Shown here piece by piece: positions 11,471-25,132 of a stretch of DNA of 64,000 bases. The notes under the pieces are model-generated. The model was not told the origin of the DNA, did not search any database, and saw nothing but the letters and a program-made list of their open reading frames with translations. Numbering within the stretch: the first letter of the stretch is position 1; every line of letters starts with the position of its first letter. Origin of the DNA: Marchantia polymorpha subsp. ruderalis (Eukaryota > Streptophyta > Marchantiopsida > Marchantiales > Marchantiaceae); NCBI GenBank assembly GCA_037833965.1, contig AP031356.1, positions 5,044,501 through 5,108,500 of the forward strand, in the 5' to 3' direction. The position numbers were made by a program, and so were the translations under genes.

Positions 11471-13937
11471 TCCGTGTTGCCGGCATTGTAAAATCTGTTT
11501 TTTCACAAGATAAGTTTAAGGAATATATAGCTCAATAACTCAAAGGCTTGAGTAAGAAATAGGTGATAACTCTGAATACCTCTATACTTGGAATACCGCT
11601 CTATATCCGTGGTCATCACCCTTCAGAAAGTGTGTCACATATTCAACATATTTTAACATAGAAAAAGTCAATCAAAATTCCCACGTGGTTAATCCACTAT
11701 AGTCAATCAAAGCTTATCACATTTTTAATCCAAAGGGGTCTATTCTCTAGCATCACGGCGGACATAAAAAAAATAGACCCGTGAAGTCATTATAATAATC
11801 TACATGAAAAGACTTTTAGATGTTCATATGTTATATATTGGACAAGTCTCATGAGAAATATTAATTGAATTGAATAAATATTTGCTGATAAATGAAAAAA
11901 TTCAAAAGCTAATGCTAACACTTCAAGATCTCCAAGGCTATTTGTTTCCCCATGTATAGAGGTAAAAGATAAAAAATTATATAGCTTTTTGAACTAGCCA
12001 TGCACACGTTATGTATTTGTTCATGTAGAGTTAGCTTGCTCCATGCAATCGACAAAAATCCCAAGCATATTTGTTTTATTTGGATGTGTATAGATACCTC
12101 TTGCAATGTCAATCTGATTATTCATCGTTCTTTAATTTATTGAACACATCATCATGCCACTAGATTAAAATTGAATTCATATTATATCATTTAGTGCATC
12201 ATGTATCTAACCATCTCAAAAACAAATAACAAGGCTATGATGGCTTTTATAGTCCATAAGTAGATACATTTTTAACTTGAGCAATGATACATCATGAATT
12301 TAATGTGATTCCATCACATATAATTTAATTAAAATTTATTTATTTATTAATTTTGACGTAAATTGATTTGGATGTATCAATTATATATCAACTTTGCGCA
12401 TCTGACTTTTATAATGATGATGTCATGAGAAATGTACATAGCATTTTTTTAATTTTCATATATAAACTTATATTTGTGTATACATAGATTCATGTATTTA
12501 CAACCAACTAAATTTATTTTCAGATAAAATTTTCCAGCTTAAATTTATGTCAATTATTTTTGGATATTGGAATTTTCTTTTTTTAATAATACTATTTAAA
12601 TTTCTCAGTAATGAAATATTTTGCACAATTTTTGTATTTTCAAGTTTAAAAGAAGATTATATAGAATAGCGATAACAATCATGTTGATATCAAATTGAAT
12701 CTACAATTATCTTATCCATAAATCTGAAAATCTTATAACTTTTTTTCAAGCTTTAAATGCAAGATTCATTATTATCGTTCATCTACAACAAACCTATCAG
12801 ATATCTCATCAACGCATATAAGCAACAAAACGTCCTAGTGAAATATTATGGCAGTGATTAACATTCATTGCTTCACTCATGTCTTGTATGTCTATATGTG
12901 TAGAATACCATTCAGTTATGAACTATTCATTCATATTTAGTTACATCTAATTGTAAAATAAATCTAGATCTTACTACGTTTACAAACCTAAAGCTGTCGG
13001 TTCAAATCCCATCGTCTCCGTAGTCAAATTTTCTTTACCTAATTTAGAATGGGATGTTATCAAAATGGTTATTGTGCTCAAGAACAAGTTGAACATTCCA
13101 ATTTCGATGCTAGTAATTGCATTATGTAACAGATTTTGGATTGGATAATAAAGTCAATCGCACTTATAACGGGTATGTATAGCTAATATAGTACCTTGTG
13201 AAAATTATGAAGAATTATAATTTCTTCCAAGATAATGAAATAGAAACACATTCGAATTAAAATGTCTAGCATTGCTGGCGCGGAGTATCAGGCTGGATGG
13301 ATAGCTTTTGTGGACAAGCGCTGTGATAATCGTGGCACTTTATCTCGAGTCGAAAGGGCGACTCGGTGTGTGGAGAAGATTAGTGCTTGGAATGGGCAAA
13401 CACTTAAGCTGTCGATCACTTAAGGTGATCTTCAGTCACTCAAGTAAGCTGTTTTTTTTAGAGAAGCATATTTATCAAGTAATTTTGATTATTTATATAG
13501 AGTCTTTTAATGTGAAGATTTATTCTTCTAAATTTTCTTTATTTTGAAAGTTATTTCATTTCAAGGTTTGCATAATTAAAGATTTTTTTTCAAAATATGC
13601 TAATTACGTGATTTAATTACCTTTCCCTAGTCTCTTGCAACCTGGACTTCAATCTGAGCGCCTTCTATACTCCTATCAATGAAAAATGTGATCAAGAGTG
13701 TATTCTGCACACAAGATAGAACAATGATTCCGCTTTCAGGTACATTTGGAGTCGTTTGTTTCGAATAGTTCTTCTTAATCAGCAATGCCATTTTACTTTA
13801 TCTATAAATTACATTAGATCTTTAACAGGTTTTAGTGAGAGCACGCACCTGCATTTGTTACTACTGCCGCTTACGTATTTGCGATAATTCGATATTACAA
13901 AAATTTTTCTTTTGAAGAGAAGAGGTCTCGTTATTGG
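11471..13937. other. AT-rich intergenic DNA, no gene seen
   Basis: The stretch has low GC content and many stops in all frames. There is no recognisable domain, terminal repeat or RNA gene. A tRNA T-arm-like string near 12994-13020 was examined and rejected. Confidence 0.5.
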
Positions 13938-15019
13938 ACTTTTGGCTAGATCGACCCCGACCGTATACCTCGCGGGTTGACGGTATACGTACACCGATCG
14001 TGTGTCACCGTCATCCAGGGGTTTCACCGTCACTGGGGTTTTCGAGACGAGGCCGGAGGAAATTTTCGTCTCGCATTTCTTGGAAAGCTCTTTGCGATCA
14101 GGCTAAACCCATACGGTGCGCGCGCCAAGAGACTTCGTGCGGGGCTTATAGTCTTGGATATTCATCTCACCTGCAGCCTAAACTATGCCAACTAGACTAT
14201 AAATGTCAAATAATCTTAATGGATCCCGAACGATCCTTCAGTGGAGCATCACCCCATCTAAATTAACAAGAATCACAAATGTTCTCTTTGAGGTCTTAGG
14301 AATGACTACGACCCCAAAGTAAACGTGTTCTCCCGTGACTTGATGGCAGACATGCAGTGGAGCATCACCCCATCTAAATTAACAAGAATCACAAATGTTC
14401 TCTTTGAGGTCTTAGGAATGACTACGACCCCAAAGTAAACGTGTTCTCCCGTGACTTGACGGCAGACATGCTGTGTATCTGCGGGAGTTATTGTCGTGGC
14501 CATGGAAATTTACCAGAAGCTCGCAGGATGAATTTTAGTCCTGTAAAGCTGAAACATTTCGGGCACAATGTCAGCTACGGAGCTGTAGGCAGCTAGTCCC
14601 TGAACACGATCTAGTCGCGTTCATGAACTGGACGAGTCGATTTCAAGACGTGATTGCATTATACTCGTGCATGTCTAGGTCTCGATCACAGGGATGGTGC
14701 TTATTTTCCTCATTATTCCGTGGAATCCTTATCATCAGAAGTGACTGCCGTGTCTGAGGAATGATCCCCCTACCTGGGTGCATGAATTCTAATCTTGTGA
14801 ACCCTAAACCCTCTAATCGACAAAGCAGCTACGGAGCAGCCAGCGGTAAAGCGCTGAGAATCGAAGGTCGTGTTGAGCAAATGCATCGAACGTCTTCTAG
14901 AGGGTGCGAGCTCGACGGGTGAGTTCTTCACGCGACGGTGACAAAGGAGAGACCGTCACGACGGTAACCGTATGCCGTCAGCCCACAGGCATACGGTCGG
15001 GGTTGATCTAGCCTGCAGT
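13938..15019. mobile_element. Non-autonomous DNA transposon with TIRs and 8-bp TSD (hAT-like)
   Basis: The ends are inverted copies of each other. The left end reads ACTTTTGGCTAGATCGACCC and the complement of the right end reads ACTGCAGGCTAGATCAACCC. Similarity continues for about 50 bases, including CCGTAT and TGACGG motifs that themselves form a subterminal fold-back. The identical octamer GTTATTGG directly flanks both ends (13930-13937 and 15020-15027), as expected of a target-site duplication. An 8-bp TSD suggests the hAT superfamily, although the ACT terminus is not the commonest hAT end. No transposase is present in the 1082 bp, so it would need a partner in trans. A minus-strand open frame (14503-14306) overlaps the internal tandem duplication; I do not recognise it. 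Confidence 0.8.
14239..14470. repeat. 116-bp tandem duplication inside the TIR element
   Basis: Two adjacent, nearly identical 116-base units (14239-14354 and 14355-14470) both begin CAGTGGAGCATCACCCC and end GGCAGACATG. They differ at only a few positions, so the duplication is recent. Confidence 0.9.
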
Positions 15020-15027
15020 GTTATTGG

Positions 15028-18000
15028 CTTCACATATCTCTGTTCGTCCTCGGAGAACTACATTTGTAGTAGATTTCACTGAGTATATCATACACATCTG
15101 GTTATGGTACACATTTTTCATACGAGGATTCATTTTCTTAGATGGTCCTATGTAGATGAGTGGATCATGTCCAAGATTACGTTTCATCATGAGGATGAAC
15201 AAAACTGCGGATTTATATTATATAGTTTTTCCATTGAGAAACTTGCAAGCTTTCGTGGAGGGACAACTCTTCGGTCTATAATTTCTCTTAAGAAATATGC
15301 AGACATGTTAGCTGGCATGCACTTCTCCCTAGGGGTCTTTCATTTCAAGTGTGTGGACTTGAGGGTCGTCTTCCTTTCTACATTTTTCAGGTATGTCGTG
15401 AAAAAAGACACACACGCACACACATAGAGTTGTAAATAATCTGCCAAGTTTTGCATTTGGCTGAAACTTCAACTCCGTCTCCCGGCGTGGCATCCGTGAA
15501 TCAGTCCGGGAGACATTCAAAAGTGAAGGCTGCCGCAAATCCTAGTCAACTCCCTTTGTCAAGCACCTACTACTGTACAGGATCTCGCACTACCAGTCCT
15601 AATGCTGTTTACTGTTCCTCTCACGACACACCTTCGTGCACCACGTGCCCACCTCTGGAAAGTTTCACTATATCCATTCCATACCTTTATTCTCCAATCA
15701 GCATGCTAGAAACCTCGTTCACCTCCCCATTCTGGTTCAGCATGCGGAGTTCGGTAGATCTGAAGTCCCTTCTCCTCCACTCAAACAATTGGAGCTCAAG
15801 CAAATAGCAAGAAAAACCACAAATAGTCTTAAAATTGCAAAGTGTTAATTCTAAAGTAAGGATCAAATCCTTTAAAACGAACTGGAGAAATGTTTTGAAT
15901 TGCGTAAAATTTGAGGCCATCAATTGAGGAATCTACTGAGAACCCATACTTTATTAAATTTTAATATGACTTTATAGAAAATTATTAGACTTATCAATGC
16001 CCACATGCCTAGAGCTGATTGTGACCACCACATATTGAACTTATTTACCGACCGTAGAGGTTCACGCTCAATACCATTTCTTTTCTACTTCAGCAATGCT
16101 GTCAATTCCCCTTCATCAAAGTGTCGACTGAAAATATTATATTTTTTCATCTCGAGAAGAATAATGCATTCCAATAGCCGGCCTCTTGTAAGGTTGGCGT
16201 GTACAATTATTGGAATGACTATAACAATAAGATCGAGTACTCGTTTCAAGAGTCCTTGGCGGTGGTAGCCATTTATTTATTGCATACGTGCCGGCCACCA
16301 GATTCAGACATGATCTCTTGGAAACGTCTATCTTGTGCCTCGCGCTCATAGGTAAGGGCTAGAAACAGTTTCATCGGATTAGTTATTAGTTTAGACAAGC
16401 ATTTTATACCCATCAAGGTTTGAATGGTAGGCATGGAAATTGTTCTTGAAAGAACTCGTTCTGAAGGAGGAGAAGATTGGCGTCGTACCTGCAGATCAGG
16501 AGAGTCGGTGTATCGCACTACAGGCTCGAATCACTTTTCGGTTCTGATTCGTCGCCCCTTTACCATATCAGTGGAAAATGAAGCCGAGGCTCTTCTTTAC
16601 ATCGAAAGATGGAACGTATCGTCGTGAAATGTCCATTCAATCGACATTATTAAATGGGCCGATCGAGACGATCGTTTCGCATTGGACTTCAGACTTTTCG
16701 TTTCCCTTTCGTGGGCTGTTGAAACGAACATCGGCGACTTGAACGCGGATCTTCTTGAATTCCAGTTCTGGAGCTTTGAATGAGCCTTCCCGCGGCCTTC
16801 CGGGCGCTCGCGACCAAGGCTCCAATTTAGACATCGCTATATATAGGTAGGCTTTGAAGGAGTCGTCGAATGTCAACCTTCTGGCGGAATTGCCACGTCA
16901 GAGGATCAGGGCAACCTCTGCAATGATGCAGTGATGGGACGTCGTATTCCCCGAGGTCAAGATTCATCAGTGCAAAACTCAACCCCGGTTACGTCGACCG
17001 GTCAGAGCAAGTCTAGATCTCACGGTAGGTGCTAATGGGGTCGATTGATCGCACATGCCTTCACGGGGTGGGTAAATTATACCGGTCTCCAGTTTTCGTT
17101 TAATATTCATTTCAACCGCAATTCATAATCTTACGCAGAATGGCGGTGGAATACATACTCACGTTTTCTTCTCCCTCCGGTCCCCCTTCGGACACGCACG
17201 AAAGCATGTACCGAAAATCATGATGCCCTCCTGACTAGCGTCTAACCTCGGCTACTACTTGCCAGAAAACCCGCGGTTGATTTCGGGGAATCCGTCTGTC
17301 CGGCTGTCGGTCTGTCCAACTTTGCGGCTGCTGAGCCGTCATGGGGACAGCGACGGAAGGACAGATCTAGCTTTCTAACTCGCCACTGCGGTCGGGATCG
17401 ACGGGCGACGGCGACCCGGACGACGACACCGATTCCGTGCGTGAGGAGCGCGCGTCAGTTGTCCAACGAAGGACGTACTTTGTCATAAATCTGCAGCCGT
17501 CTTCTGACTTTTGGAAAGTTATGAACGATCCCAAGATCTCCGAGCGCAACGAGAAGGAAGCTCGCGAGAGGAACACCAGCGGGCGGAGCAGAGGAAGGGC
17601 TGGGCACGCGAGAGTGGGCTTGGAGTGTGTTTGTGTGGGTGTGGAGGGCGGATCCGCTGCCTATTCCCTCCTCTCACTATTCATTTCTTCTGCCTGGTCG
17701 TGTTACTGTCACGCGATTCTCGTTTGTGCCGATCCGCCGGTTTTCCGGGCCCATTTTAACGCGGATTAGCAGCGCCCAGCGGTTTTTAGGTGGTTTAAGA
17801 TCTGCTCGATGTGAGAAATGTTCGTTGATGTCAGTCGTGGGGAGAGAGAATCAATCGGATTCTTCGTCAGAGCTTTCCACCACCACCACCACCAACACGA
17901 CGAGGAAATCGTTTGGATGTCTGGTGTTGGATCGTGATCCGATGTGATCGAGAAATGAGTGTTTTTTTTTACTGATGTGTTTTGTATTGGCGGATATGGT

Positions 18001-18230
18001 TTCTTGGCGTCCTTCTGGATGCTGCCTCGTTTTTTGAGAGGGTGGAATGAATCGAGATTGGAGATTTTGGTTCCCGATCGTTTCCGATTGGAGTAGATGG
18101 TTGTAGAGAGACGGAGAAAGCCGAATCGCTGCTGGAGGTGACGGGAGATACAGAGTCGAAGGCGTAGATTTCCAAATTGGGAGGAATCGCCGAAGAACTC
18201 TGGAATAGAAGTTGCCGGGCGGGGAAAAAA
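15028..18230. other. Intergenic DNA and 5' region of the downstream gene
   Basis: No recognisable gene was found between 15028 and about 17100. The part from about 17150 to 18230 is more GC-rich and leads into the membrane-cyclophilin gene; it probably holds the promoter and a long 5'UTR, with a CCACCACCACC tract at about 17878-17896. Large frames on both strands here (for example minus 18422-17766) overlap the gene's first exon or the GC-rich leader and have no domain signature. Confidence 0.4.
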
Positions 18231-21200
18231 ATGAGGAGGAAACACGGGGATAGCGATACGGGATGCCGGCAGTGGGTAGTTTTCTGGAGCGTGCTGAGCG
18301 CGACATGTTTGGCGGTTTACGTTTTTCTGTCCCCCTTTTTCTACGAGACCTTCACGGACAACTTGCAAATGGTAGTTAAGTTGCGGGAGGATAAAGCTGA
18401 CTGCTGCAGAGGAATGGATCATTTAGAATATTGGGGTCGCGCGGTGAAATGGGGCTCCGAGCACCAGGTCAATACTTCTCAAGAGTGTTGTGCAGCTTGC
18501 AAGGCTCTGTGCACCGACGACGGTCCCTGTCAATGCAATTCTTGGGTTTTTTGCGGCGATCAAGCCAGGTGTGGGCCAAAGCTGGGCCAGGTAAAACACT
18601 TGTTCTCTTCGTTTTTTTCCTGCCGATCTCACCTGAAGTGTCTAGCAATTCAATAAATGTTTCTGTCCTCTCAAAATCATGTGGTTTTCCACTACAAACT
18701 GGAGCATGGAGGTGTTGTCCTATTCTGCGGTATTTTATAGGAACATGTAAGTAGAGCAGTCAGTATAGAAAGCGAGACCCCGACAGTTCGTTTGTTTCGT
18801 TGGAGGGACACCCGTATTACCACCGCAAAGGTGATGCCGCAGATCTCTGAACATGTGGTGATAGGATCTGTCCTCTCCCAACGTTCATAAACTTACCTGT
18901 GTATATACGCTGGATGGTAAACCTGTCAATCAATGCAGTACGAAATTCACCTGTTTGAAGCTATCCTGACTGCTCACAAGGCACAATCGTTGAATACTGT
19001 TGAGTATATCATGTGTCGTGAAGCTGAATCTTCGGTTGCCTTATTGGCGATTTGACGCGATGCATTCTTGACTTTTCCTTTCTGTCCTCGTTCTAGTTGT
19101 GATCGGTTATGAATGGAGATAAAGAATAGTTGGTTTGTTGGTGACAGTGCTGGCTGAAAAAACAAGAGGATCCTCTCAATCCTGACGTGCAAGAATCTGG
19201 CGAGCAAGTGATGTGGACGTCCGGGCTGATTTTCGGAAAGGACGTGGTAAAAGCCCTTGCCCCTATATAATAGGGTGATTATTTCTTTTTCTCAAATGTG
19301 GAAACAGTGAACGCATATGTCATTTTCCAACTAATGAACCCCATCACTCCTTACTTTCTAGCCGTACGTCAATGTTAATGAGGGTGAAGAATGGAATCGT
19401 TCTGTCTGTTGCCGAGGCTGTATCGGACATTTGACTCAAGCCTCATGGTCTTTTCAATTGCAGGGCATTTTGGCGCTGGAGACTGAGCATGGGGCCATAC
19501 GGATTAAGGTAGATTCTTGCAACTCTGGTTACCCCGCACTATGGTTATGTTTGTGCTTCATCTTATCTGCTGTATAGCATATGCCGTCAATCCCAAGAAA
19601 CACAGACAGGAGTATGTTTCGAATACCCAACTTCTACCTACGTCGGGGTAGCAGCACTGTATCATGCTACATTGATGTCTTTTATGTATTGCCCTTGCAC
19701 GTCTTTCCCAATATTGACAGAGCTTTCTTAAAACATATGTTTCTCATTAGCCATGTCTCATTACCCAACACTTAGTTCACCTTCTCGTGCCAACTTCACA
19801 GAATCTCTTGAAGCTTGTCTAAGTTTGGGTTCACACACAGTGCCGGAATGTTTATGTTCACAATTCATAATTTAAACTTCATGGTGAAATTTTCTTGAAA
19901 TGAGTAGAATTTAATTTTGAAAATGTTGCCATGATCAAACAGTTGCTCCCGGATTGCGCCCCATGGTCTGTACAGTATTTCACTGAGCTGCTTAGATTGC
20001 GACATTGCGCTGGTTGCCAAATTTATCGAGCGGAGGCCCGAGGATCAGCTTGGGATGCTTATGGAAAGCATATCAATAAGGTACTTCAATTCGTACCTCA
20101 AAACTTCTAAGTCCCATACTCATATGTGAACACGGGTCTTATGGAACTATTACCGCTGAAGCTTGTGATATTCGAAGTTTGTATCTAAGTTTCATCACAT
20201 TGTATGTATATGACCACTGTGAAAGCACAGAAGTGTACTGAGTGTCCAAATGTACTCCTGATTATTCGTTGGGATCCAATCAACTCGCTCATCTTGCCTT
20301 CTCCTTCCTTAATTGTGTTCGTCTTGATTGGCTTGTTATCATCTTCGAGACAACTCTACAAGAGTATAGTCATGCGTCTTAAATGTAAAGGCAGGATAAT
20401 CCCCTCCGTGTGAAGTCTGATTGCCAAATCTACATTTGAATCACCATTGGAGAATTAGCTGTCCCAAGTGAACTCCTTATGAATTTTTTAAGCTAAGCAA
20501 AACAATCGTAAACTGTAGATATCCAGCACTGTTTTCCCAAGTTTGTGGCTATGAAGTGGTGTATTATACGAATATTACTGATCAGGAACATTGATTAACA
20601 TGGTTATGGAGAATTTATCTTTCAACCTAATTATTTATCTGGTGTACTCGTAGAGAATAGTAGTCGTACCGTTATATGTAAGAAAATTGTATCATAAGAA
20701 TATGATATGTATCCGTTGATAAACACAGTGTTTGGCGTGAGTATGGATATTGACCCGGATATATCCCTGTCGATACTGCCCGAGTTTGTCCACTAGGTAC
20801 TCTACGATGAGTTTCCAGTTCTTTCGCATTCTGCAATGTTTCCGTTCTCTACCTCGTTATCTTACGGTGTGGTCTATGTCTACACTGTTGTTACTTCTAC
20901 AAACCATTGGCTGACTGGTTCATTTTCTCATTTCCTTGGTTTTAAACGGCTCGATTAACTTTTGGTTGTGTATTCCGTGACATAAAGTTCTTGAGCATTT
21001 TGTTAGAAATGAGGATCTATTATAATGGATTTGTCTTTGAGTTGTTGAGCAAGTGACCACTGAGGTGTTTCTCTTCATCTCTGATTATTCTGATAATCCC
21101 CTTTTTTATGACGCAGGCTTTGACAGGACCTCCTTACGGTTTGTTGCAAGGTACATTGGCAGTCCAAGCTGTAACGTTCAAGGAGATGCCTGTTGAAGCA

Positions 21201-21470
21201 TGTCCTGTGATCGCAAGGGGTATGGTGGGCTGGATTGGTGGTGGTCCCGATTTTTTCATAAGCCTAGCAAATCATCGAGAGTGGTCTCCAAAGTTCACAG
21301 TTTTTGCTCATGTCCTAGCAGAAGACATGGAAATTGTGGAAAATATCTCACTTCTACCAACCACTGCATCAGTATGGTCTGGTGTAACAGTTGCGATGCT
21401 CAATGAACCAGTGTCCATCAAGATTGGCCGTCCCGATTCTTCAAATATCGCAGAGGTTGTGTCAGGCTAA
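18231..21470 (+). CDS. Type II membrane protein with PAN/Apple-like Cys-rich region and divergent cyclophilin domain
   Basis: Five exons are 18231-18590, 19148-19246, 19464-19508, 19943-20080 and 21117-21470 (stop TAA). All introns are phase 0 with GT-AG borders, and the product is 331 aa. The start is the first in-frame ATG. Residues about 14-37 form one hydrophobic segment after a short basic N-terminus, typical of a signal anchor with the bulk of the protein in the ER/Golgi lumen. Residues about 58-125 are Cys-rich (ECCAACKALC, PCQCNSWVFC, CWLKK), resembling plant PAN/Apple modules. From exon 3 the protein is cyclophilin-like: GILALETEHGAIRIKLLPD, then CAGCQIYRAE (the position of the catalytic FHR, only Arg kept), GPPYGLLQG and a C-terminal FFISLANHREWSPKFTVFAHV block. 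The resemblance is to plant Golgi-type cyclophilins. Loss of the usual active-site aromatics suggests a binding rather than catalytic role; that is inference. Confidence 0.87.
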
Positions 21471-23849
21471 GAGGAAGTTGTGATCTGCATTGAAAGCTGC
21501 TTTTGGCACTAATTTTGATGCCCTGTTTAGGGATGCGTCTTCACTTACATTTGGTGGAGTTGTATCAAAGGAATGAAAAGAGAATTATCACATGTGGCAG
21601 CCACATGTGGTTTTACCATTTTGTGTCATTAGAATACTGAAAGGATCAAAGGTGCAAACTGCGCTTTGAGCCAAGGCCAGGTAGATCAATTTCATGATGA
21701 GTTCAGGTTCCATATTAGACTGAATGCCAAAGGTATGAAGGAAATTAGATTTCTTTCTTCAGTATAAGCAACAATAGAGGCTTGGTTTTTGAAATCAACC
21801 AAATCGTTGCAACTGTAGATACACTTGGTAATATGTACAGCAGTGAATAATTACCGTTCCAAAATGGCTCAAGTTAATAGGACCTATGTTGAATCATCAA
21901 ACCGAGCCATGTCAATTTGCCATCTACATAGCTGTTTGTCTGTCTCCTCCTCATCTTGTAACATTGTCCGGAGTGTTCTACGGAGCTGATTGGTGTGATG
22001 TGGGTACATACTGATTTGATGAGGTATTCAAAGGGCAATACTCATGTTTATTATTGTGTTGTAGTCTCACCGTCAAATATCTCATTGACTTCACAAACAA
22101 ATTGGATCGACTGTTATTTATTATAGGTAAATGTTGATTTGCTTTAGGACTACTTACCTTTGGGGTTCACGAGCTGTCTTTGGAATAGTGTTCGAATTTG
22201 TGTCTTGTCTCAAAACTTGACCTAGCAGTAATGTTCATTGTTGCCTAAGGATCATTTACTCAAGTATAGTTTGCACTTGTGAGATGGTGGATTAATCAGA
22301 CTTGGGGGTTGAGAGGAATGTAGTTGAATTTGAATTGCAACTTGTATCAAGATGCAGAGTGTTTTGTTGAAACATTGATATCATGAGATTTACTAAGGGT
22401 CCTTGTAAAGCAAAGATTGAGTGAATGCAAGTGCAAGTTGTCTCCACGGACAGATATGTCTTTACTAAATAGACCATGTATCTATACACATCCATGCAAC
22501 CACTAAAGATTACGTTTCCATAGCGTAGATAAATCAATTCAGTTGAGCAAATCTTTTTGTGATACTATATGTTGAATGTATGAATTCATTGACTTCTAAT
22601 TTGATTCTCCTCAAAATGAAGTAGCCATATATCAAGATAGTCCACTTTTTTTACTATTATTGATGGGGTAGTAAGAAATGAACTTTCTCGGTAAAACAAA
22701 GACGTGGGTATTGAAAAGAGATACAGTTGAGAGAACAAAAATCTCGTTAACGTATGTTGTGGGTCAGAGCCCACTTGACCATACAAGATACAAGAAAAGC
22801 CCATCTTGAGTGGAAGAGTAGTAGTACATAGTGGTGAAGAAGATATGAATAACAAGAGAAATCTAGTTTGGGTTTTTCATGTGATGGAAAAGAGTTTATA
22901 GGACGAAATGAAACGAGTTATTCTTAGCAACTCGAGTGACGAAATTAGAAAGTTACAGATTTTGATTGCTACTTGGAATCAACGTGTAGTTCTCAGGAGT
23001 TATAAAATTCAACTTTTTAAGAGCATGAATAAGATGATCAGATAGGTAGAAAATTAATTTTATAAGAATCTCTGAGCCTAAACTAAAACTTGTACTTTTT
23101 GGAATAGGAATAAAGGAGGGAATTCATACTATTATATTCCAGGATTAAGAGATGTAACTAACTTGTTCAAAAGTATGAGCAAACTCATCACGTTAAGAAG
23201 ATTATACATTGTACTATTCTCTATATATATAGAGATGAAGTAAGTCTTGCATCATAAAGAACAATGGAAAACAAAATTGCTGTGAATAGATTGATATTTA
23301 TATGTTCATATTGCTAAATAATCTATATCTCTTTCATAAAATACTATGAAGTAAAGTCATATGAGTTTGGTTCATATTTGTAAATTCTCGAATCTTTTTA
23401 ATATCTCATAAGAATAATTTAAATTTTGGTTTACTAAAGTTCATTTAATCATGATTAGTTTAAAGTTTTAATTTTCACTATATGAGGAAGTTGATTAAAA
23501 TTCTCATTGACAGAAATCAGAATTTTCATGATAAAACTTGTTGTGTTATCTTGAATGCATGGCAAAGTGATGAAATCTAGAATTTTTCAAAGTGATCATA
23601 TTGATTCATAGAGGAAACCATACTCCAGGAGATTGTTAGGAGTTAATTTGGTTAGTTCACCTTTGTGAGAAGACTGATAGGAATTGGTTAGTTCACCTTT
23701 GTGAGAAGACTGATAGGAATTAATTCACATCTTTGTTAACTCTGGTTAGTTTACCTTTGTTTGTTAATCTTTCATAATATCAAACAACTCATTGAAATGA
23801 TGAGTTATACCAATTAGAATTTTCTCAGTAAAGCTTGTTGTAATTAACT
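21471..23849. other. 3' flank and AT-rich intergenic DNA
   Basis: The 3'UTR of the preceding gene should occupy the first few hundred bases. A short hairpin is present near 21592-21610 (ACATGTGGC and its complement around one base). Beyond 22200 the sequence is AT-rich with no recognisable gene. A 36-base unit beginning GGTTAGTTCACCTTTGTGAG is tandemly duplicated at about 23650-23721. Confidence 0.5.
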
Positions 23850-24535
23850 AGACATAGTTCGAAGTGATGAATCACATTTTTTTTTAGTACACTGTCTCTA
23901 TTTATATTTTTTGTGTGTAGCATGCTTTGTAAACGTAAAACCTGAGAATCATAAGCGACAAAGCATTGAGATTAATAACCAACACAAGAGAATCAAGCTT
24001 ATAACGTGGTTCATCTTCAAGGGCTACGTCCACAGGAAAGAGCATCGTGAGATTATATTGTACATTCTGTCTCATAATACATATACTCTAGATATATATA
24101 CCCAACATTGGCGACCAATCTAGCTATAAATAACTAAAACATAAAATTACTCTATAACTTGAGTTAACCTTAACAATCTCCCTCTTAACTCATGTTAAGG
24201 GAACAATAAACTCTATACCTATATTATTAATCCTCAAAAAAAATTCTAGATGGAAATCTAACACAAGGCTCATATTCACAAGACAGTTAACTAGAACTCA
24301 GTCGTAGTCATTACAAGATAGAATTATAACGGAAAGAGGATACTAAAAATCTGCTAGCATAGGAGGCAACAGGAACATCGTAACCTATATAATAATTCCG
24401 CAAAAAGTTCTAGAAAAGAATCTAATACAATGTATCTCTTTACACAAGATTTAATTAAAACTATGCCCTAGCCATCACATGATAGATTAAATATATAAAG
24501 AGATGTTAATATGTTAGCAAACTCTACCTATATTT
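23850..24535. repeat. Copy A of a large paralogous segment, left portion
   Basis: This stretch is diverged but alignable in blocks to 54600-55255 (for example the CTGAGAATCATA and AATCTAATACAATGTAT stretches, in the same order and orientation). It is the DNA immediately left of the copia insertion and ends with the target-site duplication TATTT at 24531-24535. Confidence 0.6.
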
Positions 24536-25041
24536 TGTTAGTAAATGTGAGTATGCTACTCGCTATCACACAATAAAATAACCGCGTAAACATGATCACT
24601 TGCGAGTAGATGATCACAGATTATACCTTTGCTCGCACGTCGCAGCGGAAGTCTTGATGAAGCGCGCGTTATCGATCCGATCGACGTCGAGGAGGTAATC
24701 GTACGATCTGATGAAGTACGCAACTGAGCGACACCTCTACAACAATCCACACGTACGCGATGAAACGACAAACTGGAACGTGCTAACACTTCACATCTTG
24801 TCCTCAAAGATACCCGCGATCAACCTTTGATCCGAGAGAGAGAATTGCAGCGGCGCATTAGCGGTTGCATTTGGGCAGGAGACTCCATGCGGCAGGCAAC
24901 AGCAGCCCTGCGGCACTAGGCTGGTGCGGTAGCAAGCAGGTGTGCGGTGACTGGCCAAAGGAATCACACCTATTAGGGTTAAATCTAATTAGTATTTACA
25001 GACCTGCTCATTGGGCCAGCCCCTCTTGGACATTACCAGGA
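24536..25041 (-). repeat. 3' LTR of the copia element (left)
   Basis: The LTR begins TGTTAGTAAATGTGAG and aligns through its length to 31410-31899, including the ACTTGCGAGTAGATGATCA and GGTAATCGTACGATCTGATG blocks. The inner border is approximate (CCAGGA here against CCAGCA in the other LTR). The polypurine tract is not clear. Confidence 0.85.
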
Positions 25042-25132
25042 GTCTTTCACTTGCACAAGAGTTAATTATGCAAGTATCCATGCGTTCCAATTCCTTAAGT
25101 GTGTGACCCCGTAGGTTCATGCAATCTACGGG

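Noticed and set aside
12994..13020. String resembling a tRNA T-arm and 3' acceptor (GGTTCAAATCCCATCG)
   Set aside because: No matching 5' acceptor, D-arm or anticodon arm can be folded upstream; at most a decayed fragment.
17766..18422. 218-codon minus-strand frame
   Set aside because: It overlaps the first exon and leader of the cyclophilin-type gene and includes the translated CCACCACC tract; no domain.
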